Shown here one piece after another: positions 1-5,359 of a stretch of DNA of 7,096 nucleotides. Position 1 is the first letter of the stretch, and each line of letters opens with the position of its first letter. This DNA comes from Mycoplasmatota bacterium (GTDB taxonomy: Bacteria; Bacillota_I; Bacilli_A; Izemoplasmatales; Izemoplasmataceae): positions 1 through 7,096 of the forward strand of contig JAFLJX010000097.1 of assembly GCA_022712785.1 (NCBI GenBank). The letters run 5' to 3'. The notes under the pieces were generated by a model that made no database searches, was not told where the DNA came from, and was given only the letters and a program-made list of their open reading frames with translations. The position numbers and the translations under genes are program-made.

Positions 1-474
1 GAAGATGATATTATCCAAAGGTATATTACCAATGGTGCATTAATATATGGTGTATATACAGGATATCGAGTTTTGAATAAATGGGGTCTGACCCAACAAT
101 ATGCAGTTCAAAAAGAAGTAGTAACAAATAATATTAATAGTCATGCATATACTATTAAAAACTTAAACTTAAAATTGAAAAAGTCTAAGTTTAAAATTAC
201 GAAACGTAATTATCAAATTGCTGAATTCTTTGAAGTGTTGAAATCTTATGAGACCAAGACTTTAAATGAGAATATAGACAATGTTGAATATCAAATTGCT
301 AATTATGTAAATGCTCACTTTTCAGATAGAGAAAAGGCAGAAATTGTCTTTTATCTATATAACTTTGAAACAGCAATTACAAGAAATAAGTTTAAGAAAG
401 TTTGTAATTACTTAGATGATTCAATTAGAAAGGTTGAATATATCTATTGGAGGGATAAGAATGAAACTACATGA
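1..474 (+). CDS. AbiEi/DUF6088-like antitoxin, 5' end outside the window
   Basis: The frame is open from base 1 to a TGA at 472-474, so the window holds about 157 C-terminal codons of a longer gene. A TTG at 73 could be read as a start, but the upstream codons continue the family pattern: a G-x-Y-x-G-Y-x-x-L-N-x-x-G-L-T stretch encoded at about 49-93 resembles the middle of AbiEi/DUF6088-type antitoxins. The N-terminal winged helix expected in that family would lie before the window. The rest is Lys/Asn-rich with predicted helices. The next gene starts 14 bp before this stop and encodes an AbiEii-type nucleotidyltransferase, the usual antitoxin-toxin order of type IV AbiE systems. Inferred role: DNA-binding antitoxin and autorepressor. 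The family call depends partly on the neighbour, and the missing N-terminus prevents checking the helix-turn-helix. Confidence 0.72.
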   Translation, partial: EDDIIQRYITNGALIYGVYTGYRVLNKWGLTQQYAVQKEVVTNNINSHAYTIKNLNLKLKKSKFKITKRNYQIAEFFEVLKSYETKTLNENIDNVEYQIANYVNAHFSDREKAEIVFYLYNFETAITRNKFKKVCNYLDDSIRKVEYIYWRDKNETT

Positions 475-1387
475 GAATAAAGAATTGTTCGAGCAGTTAT
501 GGACATTAACTGCAACAATGGAGGAAATTGATTTAGATCCTTCGATTATTGAAAAAGATTACTGGGTAACATTTGCTCTTAAGCGATTAAGTATAGAAGA
601 GAAAGCAATATTCAAAGGTGGAACAAGTTTATTTAAAGCATATAGATTCTTGAATCGTTTTTCTGAGGATATTGATGTAACCTTTACTGAAGAAATTGGT
701 AGTAGTGCGTTTAGAAACATGGATAAAAGGGTTATGAAAGAACCTTTTGTAAAATTAGACGACCCTTCTCAATATGTTGAAAAGATAAGTTCTAATTTTC
801 GATCTATTGCATATATGTATCCAAGAAAGAGCGAAAACTTGATATCTAATCTTAAACCCTATATTGCTTATGAATGTTATAAGTATGGATTAACATTTCC
901 ATGGGAGAAAAAAGAAATAACGACACTAATATACGATTATCTAAAGAAAAACAATCAACAAGATATTATTAAACAATATGAATTAGAACCTTTCAAATTT
1001 AATGTACTTAATATTAAAAGAACTTTCTTTGATAAAGTTTTTGCGGTTAATGAAAGTCTGATAGATAAAAAAAGTGTTGCTGTTTATGCAAGACATGTAT
1101 ATGATTTATGTAAGATTATTGAGCTTTATGAAATGCAAAATGCATATCAATCAGGAGAAGTAAAAAAACTATATAAAGATTTCTTTAAAGCTAGAATTGA
1201 AATGACAGGAAGTAGTATTAACAGTACTTTTGATATAAATAATTGTATAATGATTGAATGTGTAGATGATGACTTCATTGCTGGATTTAATGATTTTCAA
1301 AACCAACTAGTATTTCCAAATAAACAAATTGCTATTGATAGAGTTAGAGAAACTATTAAACTGATAACAAGCTACAGCTATAATTAA
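461..1387 (+). CDS. AbiEii-family nucleotidyltransferase toxin (first AbiE-like pair)
   Basis: This 308-residue protein has the DNA polymerase beta-type nucleotidyltransferase signature of AbiEii toxins: an E-K-D-Y-W segment at residues 31-35, the K-G-G-T-S-L nucleotide-binding loop at 52-57, and S-E-D-I-D at 68-72 with Asp70 and Asp72 as likely metal ligands. A second block, R-T-F-F-D-K at 187-192 followed by R-H-x-Y-D-L at 211-216, matches the conserved C-terminal motifs of the family. I chose ATG 461 because GGAGGG at 449-454 sits just before it. An in-frame ATG at 416 would add 15 residues but lacks a comparable site and lies deep in the upstream gene. The 14-bp overlap suggests translational coupling to the antitoxin. 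In characterised AbiE systems the toxin is bacteriostatic and can act in phage abortive infection; the substrate here is unknown. Confidence 0.9.
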   Translation: MKLHENKELFEQLWTLTATMEEIDLDPSIIEKDYWVTFALKRLSIEEKAIFKGGTSLFKAYRFLNRFSEDIDVTFTEEIGSSAFRNMDKRVMKEPFVKLDDPSQYVEKISSNFRSIAYMYPRKSENLISNLKPYIAYECYKYGLTFPWEKKEITTLIYDYLKKNNQQDIIKQYELEPFKFNVLNIKRTFFDKVFAVNESLIDKKSVAVYARHVYDLCKIIELYEMQNAYQSGEVKKLYKDFFKARIEMTGSSINSTFDINNCIMIECVDDDFIAGFNDFQNQLVFPNKQIAIDRVRETIKLITSYSYN

Positions 1388-1425
1388 ATCTTAGAATATG
1401 GCGATTAAATCCATTTGATATGATA

Positions 1426-1594
1426 CCTCTAAAGTAGACTATATAAAAAAAGAAAGTAATCACTAAGATTATAAGTATTTAATTATAATAGAACTTTGGA
1501 GGTATTTTATATGGGAAGAAAATCAAAGCATAACAAAGAGGTAAAGTTAGAGGTGAGAAACTTATCTCTTCTAATGAGTTGGTATTTTGGGTAA
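1426..1594 (+). pseudogene. Decayed 5' end of an IS3-type transposase gene
   Basis: A GGAGG at 1498-1502 precedes ATG 1511, and the first 14 codons (M-G-R-K-S-K-H-N-K-E-V-K-L-E) resemble the start of IS3-family OrfA proteins. The frame then leaves the pattern and stops at 1592-1594 after 27 codons. A TATAAT lies at 1484-1489. The sequence around 1426-1440 could be the old left terminal repeat, since such ends sit 60-90 bp before orfA, but no matching right end is visible in the window. The helix-turn-helix, OrfB and DDE domain are all missing. Inference: a remnant left by a deletion. It could also be another helix-turn-helix protein start, so the family call is moderate. Confidence 0.42.
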
Positions 1595-1615
1595 AGCATT
1601 AGATTCATTTGAAAG

Positions 1616-1714
1616 ATGGGAAAAACAAAGACTATTGAAGAGTTATCTGCTAAAAGTGTAACTCAAGCAAAGATTGATAGAGTTATTGGGAATGGAAACA
1701 ATGAATGTTTCTAG
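1616..1714 (+). other. 32-codon open frame of unknown origin, probably gene debris
   Basis: An ATG at 1616 opens 32 codons (starting M-G-K-T-K-T-I-E-E-L-S) that end at a TAG whose T is the first base of the upstream 41-bp palindrome. The frame has no convincing ribosome-binding site and an in-frame TGA lies just upstream at 1610-1612. The composition looks protein-like (E-E-L-S-A-K-S-V-T-Q), so it may be a fragment of a former gene, but I do not recognise the family. Confidence 0.2.
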
Positions 1715-1752
1715 GTAATGGCGAATAATCGATAAAAAATCGCCAATACCTA
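1712..1752. repeat. 41-bp palindromic repeat, copy 1 (candidate operator)
   Basis: The 13-bp arms at 1712-1724 (TAGGTAATGGCGA) and 1740-1752 (TCGCCAATACCTA) are inverted repeats with one mismatch around a 15-nt centre. The whole 41 bp recurs 76 bp downstream with only two differences. Because it stands just upstream of a promoter-like pair for a predicted winged-helix antitoxin, I infer an operator bound by that antitoxin. Characterised AbiEi proteins bind paired inverted repeats in their own promoter. Confidence 0.75.
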
Positions 1753-1758
1753 AAACTC

Positions 1759-1787
1759 TTGATTAGTTACATGATAAGTGGTAGGAT
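1759..1787 (+). promoter_or_regulatory. Candidate promoter of the second AbiE-like operon
   Basis: TTGATT at 1759-1764 and TAGGAT at 1782-1787 are separated by 17 bp, each matching the sigma-A consensus at four of six bases. The predicted start of transcription, near 1794, falls inside the second palindrome, and the -35 begins 7 bp after the first. A protein occupying both palindromes would therefore bracket and block this promoter. It is a prediction from consensus and spacing only. Confidence 0.45.
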
Positions 1788-1828
1788 TAGGTAACGGCGA
1801 ATAATTGATAAAAAATCGCCAATACCTA
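1788..1828. repeat. 41-bp palindromic repeat, copy 2 (candidate operator)
   Basis: The arms are 1788-1800 (TAGGTAACGGCGA) and 1816-1828 (TCGCCAATACCTA) with two mismatches. The repeat is 39/41 identical to the copy at 1712-1752 and in the same orientation. It ends just before the GAGGTGA ribosome-binding site of the gene starting at 1841. In RNA it could fold into a hairpin close to that site, so control of translation is a second possibility besides repressor binding to DNA. Confidence 0.75.
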
Positions 1829-1840
1829 TGAGGTGATAAA

Positions 1841-2632
1841 ATGAAAAAGAAAGCTTTTGAGAATTTTTATAATCATTTTACTGTTGGAAATCAAACTAAT
1901 ACTGATGATTTACATACTTATCTGAAAAAGTATTACATAGACTTAAATGAGTCATCTTTACGATGGCGTATTTATGATTTACAAAAAGAAGGATATATTA
2001 AACTTATTGAGAGGAATATCTATGATGTAATAGATAAAAACAGATATAAAGAGTTCATTATAGAAATAGATGATGATTTGATTGATATACTAAGTGAATA
2101 TAATAAGCCTTCATTAAGAATCAAACAACGATTTCCTGATGAGAACAATGTCAATATAAGTGTTTGGGATACAAAATTATTGAACAAGTATACAACTCAC
2201 CAAGTGTACAAAACATTCTATATTATAGAAGTGGATAAAATGAAGATGGAGCACTTGTTTTATTATATAAAATCAAACTCAAATAAGAGAGTTTTATTAA
2301 AAAATACAACAGATACAGATTTGCTTTTAGATAATGATGTTATATATATCAGTAATCTCCCAAAGAAATCTCCAATTAAGAAAAAGAAATCAGCCAAAAA
2401 CAATTATGTTAGTAATCCGAAAGTGGAAAAAATACTAGTAGATGTTATTATTTATAACAAGACAATTTTACCTTATGATTTATCTGAAATTGAAAATATA
2501 TATCGCAATATATATAGACTCCATAACGTTAAGACGAAAACTGTGTTGAATTATGCAAAAATAAGAGGACCTAGAACCTATGAACAAGCAAAGCGTATTT
2601 TAACAAGAATTGGGGAGATTGGTAATGATTAA
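1841..2632 (+). CDS. AbiEi-type (DUF6577-like) winged-helix antitoxin
   Basis: The 263-residue product has an N-terminal region (about 1-60) that fits a winged helix: helices with a S-S-L-R-W-R-I-Y-D-L recognition-like segment at 38-47, then a G-Y-I-K-L-I strand. The middle carries N-I-S-V-W-D-T-K-L-L-N at 105-115 and Y-I-I-E-V-D-K at 127-133, and residues 193-203 (P-K-V-E-K-I-L-V-D-V-I) match a motif I associate with DUF6577 proteins found beside AbiEii toxins. A lysine-rich linker lies at 180-186. ATG 1841 follows GAGGTGA at about 1830-1836. The toxin gene starts inside the last 8 bp. Inferred role: antitoxin and autorepressor acting through the two upstream palindromes. It shows no obvious similarity to the first antitoxin in the window. 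Family name from memory; the pairing is the stronger evidence. Confidence 0.75.
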   Translation: MKKKAFENFYNHFTVGNQTNTDDLHTYLKKYYIDLNESSLRWRIYDLQKEGYIKLIERNIYDVIDKNRYKEFIIEIDDDLIDILSEYNKPSLRIKQRFPDENNVNISVWDTKLLNKYTTHQVYKTFYIIEVDKMKMEHLFYYIKSNSNKRVLLKNTTDTDLLLDNDVIYISNLPKKSPIKKKKSAKNNYVSNPKVEKILVDVIIYNKTILPYDLSEIENIYRNIYRLHNVKTKTVLNYAKIRGPRTYEQAKRILTRIGEIGND

Positions 2633-3689
2633 TAAAGAGAGTTTTACTGAATCTTGGATTCTTGAAGTTAAAGGTAGTGAAAGAAGTGATCAGGCAATAA
2701 TTGAAAGACAAATATATGCATTACATTTGTTAGAAGAACTAAGTAATGATTTTTCAGATTTTATCTTTAAAGGGGGAACATCGTTATCACTAATTTCCAG
2801 TGAGTTTCCAAGATTTTCTGTTGACATTGATATTTTAGTTTCACCAGAATATAAAGAGTTCTTTACAATGGATAATTTAGAAAAAATAGTGGAACATTCT
2901 GAGTTTATAAGGGTAGAAGAAAATGTAAGACAGCTAAAACATAATATAGATAAACAACACTTTGAATTCTTCTATGATAGTATTTATGGAGAAGACATTT
3001 ATATTTTATTAGATGTTGTTTATGATGAATCACATTATCAAGATTTAAAGAAAGTGGAAGTAAGTAATCATCTCGTTAAAGTGGATTTACCCATAGTATA
3101 TGTTAATATTCCATCGATTCATGATTTGTTGTCTGACAAGCTCTGTGCTTTTGCACCAAACACTATTGGTAAGAAACTTGGAGAATCTAGAGATGTTGAA
3201 GTAATAAAGCAAATGTATGATGTATCATACCTATTTAGGCATTATCCTATGGACCCAACTTTCTATTTGATTTATAAAGATATTGCAGAACACGAGATTG
3301 AAAGTAGATCGTTAGGTAATAGTTATGAGGATACAATCATAGATACGATTCTAACTTCATTAAATATAATCACTGAAGGAAAAATAGACAAAAAGCAATA
3401 TCCTGCTTTAAAGTCAGCTATTAGAAGATTTACTTCTTTTGTGAGAGATTTTTCTTTCACAATTGAAGATGCTAAAGTTTGTGCAATATATAACCTGTAT
3501 GCTGGGTTATTAGTTCTTGTGAAAGATGATATGAGTTTTCAGAAAATTACAAATGAGCAAAAATCTTATTTGGATGAATATAGAGTTTTTGTTAGTACAA
3601 AGAGATGGTTAAGATCTAGAGATGTAGAACTATATGACATTTTTGATAACTATCTCAAAGTAATGAGTTACTTAAACATACAAATTTAG
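2625..3689 (+). CDS. AbiEii-family nucleotidyltransferase toxin (second AbiE-like pair)
   Basis: The 354-residue product carries the AbiEii nucleotidyltransferase core: F-K-G-G-T-S-L at residues 48-54, S-V-D-I-D-I-L at 65-71 with Asp67 and Asp69 as likely metal ligands, D-K-L-C-A-F-A-P-N-T at 171-180, and K-Q-M-Y-D-V at 195-200. These blocks match the subgroup that contains a 'DKL-AFAPNTIG' segment, unlike the first toxin (R-T-F-F-D-K / R-H-V-Y-D-L), so the two are distant relatives and not a recent duplication. ATG 2625 is preceded by GGGGAG at 2612-2617; a TTG at 2610 in the same frame overlaps that site and is unlikely. The start overlaps the antitoxin stop by 8 bp, implying coupled translation. 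An intrinsic terminator follows at once. Expected to act in the cytoplasm, transferring nucleotides to an unknown, possibly RNA, target. Confidence 0.9.
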   Translation: MINKESFTESWILEVKGSERSDQAIIERQIYALHLLEELSNDFSDFIFKGGTSLSLISSEFPRFSVDIDILVSPEYKEFFTMDNLEKIVEHSEFIRVEENVRQLKHNIDKQHFEFFYDSIYGEDIYILLDVVYDESHYQDLKKVEVSNHLVKVDLPIVYVNIPSIHDLLSDKLCAFAPNTIGKKLGESRDVEVIKQMYDVSYLFRHYPMDPTFYLIYKDIAEHEIESRSLGNSYEDTIIDTILTSLNIITEGKIDKKQYPALKSAIRRFTSFVRDFSFTIEDAKVCAIYNLYAGLLVLVKDDMSFQKITNEQKSYLDEYRVFVSTKRWLRSRDVELYDIFDNYLKVMSYLNIQI

Positions 3690-3716
3690 AATGCCGGTAA
3701 ATCAGCATTCTTTTTT
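3688..3716 (+). terminator. Intrinsic terminator of the second AbiE-like operon
   Basis: A 7-bp stem (3688-3694 with 3705-3711; core GAATGC/GCATTC) around a 10-nt loop runs into six T residues at 3711-3716. It overlaps the stop codon of the toxin gene. This closes the operon and separates it from the HicAB region. Confidence 0.8.
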
Positions 3717-3904
3717 ATACTTCCAGATTTCCTGTAATTCATATTAACGATAATTTATGTTAACGGTCGTATGAACACTATAAGCTTTGTGTCAAATGAT
3801 TATGGAAAATAAATGTAAATATAGGATATGTATAATAGAGTTTTTCACCTACTTGTGTTTCGTTAAAAGACGAAGTTTTTCAATTATATGTTAATTCAAT
3901 TAAT

Positions 3905-3956
3905 AAAGTCCTTCTAAAAAATGCAACTTATTATTGAAAAGTCCTTCTAAAAAATG
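3905..3956. repeat. Direct repeat, 19-bp core, period 33 bp
   Basis: AAAGTCCTTCTAAAAAATG occurs exactly at 3905-3923 and 3938-3956. A CTTATTA follows both cores with a 2-nt offset, so the unit is nearly the whole period. Two copies only. The function is unknown; the unit size is like that of type III antitoxin RNA repeats, but no ToxN-like gene is next to it. Confidence 0.7.
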
Positions 3957-3981
3957 TCTTATTACGATATTAAACTTCAAT

Positions 3982-4016
3982 AGAAACTTGATATAAATAA
4001 ATATTAAGTTTCTTTA
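3982..4016 (+). other. Long stem-loop, possibly a terminator
   Basis: AGAAACTT at 3982-3989 pairs perfectly with AAGTTTCT at 4006-4013, and the pairing continues inward through one G-U and four A-U pairs to a 6-nt loop, giving a 13-bp stem. The following TTTATTA is a poor U-tract, so terminator strength is doubtful. Its position 26 bp after the tandem repeat suggests they may belong to the same former transcript. Confidence 0.4.
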
Positions 4017-4067
4017 TTAGTGTAACATGGCACTAGTCTTACTAGAGAATATAGAGATGGGGATAGT

Positions 4068-4127
4068 AATGTAAACATTGTGAGTTTACATTCTGATAGA
4101 ATGTTATATATGTATTGTAAACTCACA
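4068..4127. repeat. Cluster of three overlapping, mutually exclusive inverted repeats
   Basis: Three perfect inverted repeats share bases: AATGTAAAC 4068-4076 with GTTTACATT 4084-4092; ACATTCT 4088-4094 with AGAATGT 4098-4104; and TGTGAGTTTACA 4079-4090 with TGTAAACTCACA 4116-4127. TGTAAAC appears three times (4070, the complement at 4084, and 4116). The 12-bp outer pair is too long to be likely by chance. It lies about 50 bp before the hicA promoter. It could be a regulator-binding cluster, alternative RNA folds, or the ends of a tiny mobile remnant. Confidence 0.6.
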
Positions 4128-4177
4128 CAAGAAAAAAACCGAGAAATGTATTCATCATTTTTAAATTGAATTTTATG

Positions 4178-4186
4178 TGTTATAAT
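4178..4186 (+). promoter_or_regulatory. Extended -10 promoter of the hicAB-secB operon
   Basis: TGTTATAAT at 4178-4186 is a perfect extended -10 (TGN plus TATAAT). No good -35 is found at the usual distance, which fits extended -10 promoters. Transcription would start near 4193, inside the palindrome that follows, about 30 bp before hicA. Confidence 0.65.
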
Positions 4187-4206
4187 GTAACTAAAGTATA
4201 GTTACA
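4186..4206. promoter_or_regulatory. 21-bp palindrome, candidate HicB operator
   Basis: TGTAACTA at 4186-4193 and TAGTTACA at 4199-4206 are perfect 8-bp inverted arms around 5 bp. The site begins in the last base of the -10 and covers the predicted start point, the classical position for repression. The HicB protein of this operon ends in a ribbon-helix-helix domain, a dimeric fold that reads such palindromes, so autoregulation by the HicAB complex is the natural inference. Confidence 0.65.
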
Positions 4207-4223
4207 GGAAAGGAATTGATTTT

Positions 4224-4475
4224 TTGAGTAGCTTGGATAATAAAAAAAATAGAATAAAATCAAAACCCAGTGACTATACTTTTAGAGAAGCTGAATCTTT
4301 ATTGAGTAACTTAGGGTTTCAATTAACACAGGGTTCTGGTTCGAGAGTTAAATTTTATAGAAATTCTGATCAAGCTTTTATAAGTTTCGATTCTCCACAT
4401 GGGAATAGTAGGGTGTTGAAGAAATATATAGTAAATAACATAGTAAAAACGTTAGAAGATAAAGGAGATATTTAA
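4224..4475 (+). CDS. hicA: HicA-family mRNA-interferase toxin
   Basis: The 83-residue product matches the small double-stranded-RNA-binding-like fold of HicA: R-I-K-S-K-P-S-D-Y-T-F at residues 10-20, the G-S-G-S-R-V-K-F strand at 37-44, S-P-H-G-N at 57-61, and a C-terminal helix ending K-T-L-E-D-K-G-D-I. Canonical HicA toxins have a catalytic His in a G-S-H motif; here the place is S-R, as in another common HicA subgroup, and His59 is the remaining conserved His. The start is TTG 4224, after AGGAAAGGA at 4206-4214; a rare start may hold toxin synthesis low. It is the first gene of the operon, one base before hicB, which has a stronger site. Inferred role: ribosome-independent cleavage of mRNA in the cytoplasm. 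Confidence 0.88.
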   Translation: MSSLDNKKNRIKSKPSDYTFREAESLLSNLGFQLTQGSGSRVKFYRNSDQAFISFDSPHGNSRVLKKYIVNNIVKTLEDKGDI

Positions 4476-4476
4476 T

Positions 4477-4818
4477 ATGAGAAATGTTCTTGAGTATAAA
4501 GGTTATTTGACAAAAATAATTTTCAGCGCAGAAGACAATATTGTTTTCGGTAAAGTTGAGGGAATTAAAGATTTAATACTTTTTGAAAGCAATAGTACAA
4601 GTGATATTGAGTGTAAGTTTCATGATGCAGTTGATGAGTATTTGGATTTTTGTAGGGGTATAAGTAAAAACCCAGATAAACAATTTCGAGGTAGTTTTAA
4701 TGTACGAATAAATACAGAATTACATAAGGATTTAGTTTTTTATGGGATAAGAGAAAATAAAAGCCTTAATTCAGTAGTAGAATCTGCTTTAAATAATTTT
4801 ATGAATCTGATAAGCTAG
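4477..4818 (+). CDS. hicB: HicB-family antitoxin (partial RNase H fold plus ribbon-helix-helix)
   Basis: Residues 7-60 form the HicB domain (Y-K-G-Y at 7-10, N-I-V-F-G-K-V-E-G-I at 21-30, D-L-I-L-F-E at 32-37, F-H-D-A-V-D-E-Y-L at 48-56), the part that covers the HicA active site. Residues 71-108 fit a ribbon-helix-helix DNA-binding domain: G-S-F-N-V-R-I strand, then K-S-L-N-S-V-V-E-S-A-L-N-N-F. ATG 4477 follows AAAGGAGAT at 4464-4472, a far stronger site than that of hicA, favouring antitoxin excess. The protein ends five residues after the last helix, at TAG 4816-4818. Reading the -1 frame from the T-run at 4797-4800 removes that stop and adds about 48 residues up to the secB-like gene, so this stop may be the result of a frameshift. 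Confidence 0.88.
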   Translation: MRNVLEYKGYLTKIIFSAEDNIVFGKVEGIKDLILFESNSTSDIECKFHDAVDEYLDFCRGISKNPDKQFRGSFNVRINTELHKDLVFYGIRENKSLNSVVESALNNFMNLIS

Positions 4819-4946
4819 TGTTTGTAAATGAAAACACTTTATTTAGAAATATATCAAGTCAGAATGAAGACAATTGGAATAAATATAAATTATCTACTCC
4901 TACTAAACCAAGATTTGTAAATGAGGAAGGAGAATTTGTAGTATGA
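4797..4946 (+). CDS. Candidate chaperone-addiction (ChAD) tail of HicB, in the -1 frame
   Basis: This frame opens after a TAA at 4794-4796, runs alongside the last hicB codons, and ends with TGA 4944-4946, overlapping the next start as ATGA. As a free gene it would begin at GTG 4818 (sharing the G of the hicB TAG) and encode 42 residues. Joined to HicB through the T-run at 4797-4800 it would give a protein of about 156 residues with a polar tail (Y-E-S-D-K-L-V-F-V-N-E-N at its start; W-N-K-Y-K-L, then P-T-K-P-R-F-V-N-E-E-G near the end). In toxin-antitoxin-chaperone operons the antitoxin carries such a C-terminal extension, recognised by the SecB-like chaperone. Either the stop is a mutation or sequencing error, or the tail is made by frameshifting or as a coupled separate peptide. 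Confidence 0.5.
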   Translation, partial: FYESDKLVFVNENTLFRNISSQNEDNWNKYKLSTPTKPRFVNEEGEFVV

Positions 4947-5359
4947 TTGAATACAATAAATATTTTAGTAACCAAAGAGCCATTTTTCTAAATGATATTA
5001 AATACAGTTTAATTTCAGTGGAGTTTAAGCCTATAAAAAACATAGAGTTTAAAACTATAGATTCAATAGAAACAGAAATTGTTGATGTTAATAAGTTGAG
5101 AATGATATTTACAAGGAAAATATTTTTTATACCAAAATCATTATATGAGTTAACTGTTTCATTTGGCTTGATATTGAATTTTACAGAGGAAGCATTAAAT
5201 ATTCCTAATTATAAAGTATTAGATTATCAAAAGTATTTTATTGAAAATAACTTATACATTAATGACTTAATTTCAAGAATTTCTCTTCAAATATCTCAAA
5301 TTACTGCTTCACATGGACAACCACCAGTTATTACACCCCCATTATATATAAAAAGTTAA
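4943..5359 (+). CDS. SecB-like chaperone of a toxin-antitoxin-chaperone operon
   Basis: The 138-residue product resembles SecB-family chaperones: alternating beta-strands in the first 90 residues (I-F-F-I-P-K-S-L-Y-E-L-T-V-S-F-G at 60-75), then a C-terminal helix L-I-S-R-I-S-L-Q-I-S-Q-I-T at 109-121 and the tail G-Q-P-P-V-I-T-P-P at 125-133, a pattern seen in short SecB-like proteins. E. coli SecB is slightly longer (155). No signal peptide or membrane segment is present. ATG 4943 is preceded by GAGGAAGGAGA at 4923-4933 and overlaps the upstream tail frame as ATGA. Directly following hicAB, it fits a chaperone that binds the nascent antitoxin tail, prevents its loss and allows HicA inhibition, as shown for SecB-like Rv1957 with HigBA in Mycobacterium tuberculosis. 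Confidence is limited because the family is divergent. Confidence 0.75.
   Translation: MIEYNKYFSNQRAIFLNDIKYSLISVEFKPIKNIEFKTIDSIETEIVDVNKLRMIFTRKIFFIPKSLYELTVSFGLILNFTEEALNIPNYKVLDYQKYFIENNLYINDLISRISLQISQITASHGQPPVITPPLYIKS

Larger units (their letters stand above)
3717..4177. other. Non-coding, repeat- and hairpin-rich spacer
   Basis: No open frame of credible length or start lies here on either strand. It holds a TATAAT at 3831-3836 without a matching -35, a weak TTCGT/ACGAA hairpin plus T5 at 3859-3880, the tandem repeat at 3905-3956, a long stem at 3982-4013, a small CTAGT/ACTAG hairpin at 4033-4045, and the hairpin cluster at 4068-4127. It may include an unrecognised small RNA or be the debris of former elements. 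Confidence 0.6.

Noticed and set aside
416..460. Upstream ATG for the first nucleotidyltransferase gene
   Set aside because: It would add 15 residues with no proper ribosome-binding site, whereas ATG 461 has GGAGGG 6 bp before it and begins where the family normally does.
1397..1434. Possible degenerate, inverted third copy of the 41-bp palindrome after the first toxin gene
   Set aside because: Only short stretches (AGGTA and ATCGCCA on the minus strand) match and the spacing differs by about 3 bp.
1387..1470. 8-bp inverted repeat AATCTTAG/CTAAGATT
   Set aside because: The arms are 68 bp apart, AT-rich and without a T-run or symmetric extension, so chance is likely.
2610..2624. TTG start for the second nucleotidyltransferase gene
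   Set aside because: The codon overlaps the GGGGAG site that serves ATG 2625.
3859..3880. Hairpin TTCGT/ACGAA followed by five T residues as a terminator
   Set aside because: A 5-bp stem with no gene before it is too weak to call.
3900..3960. CRISPR array
   Set aside because: There are only two 19-bp copies with 14-bp gaps, without spacers of normal length or cas genes nearby.
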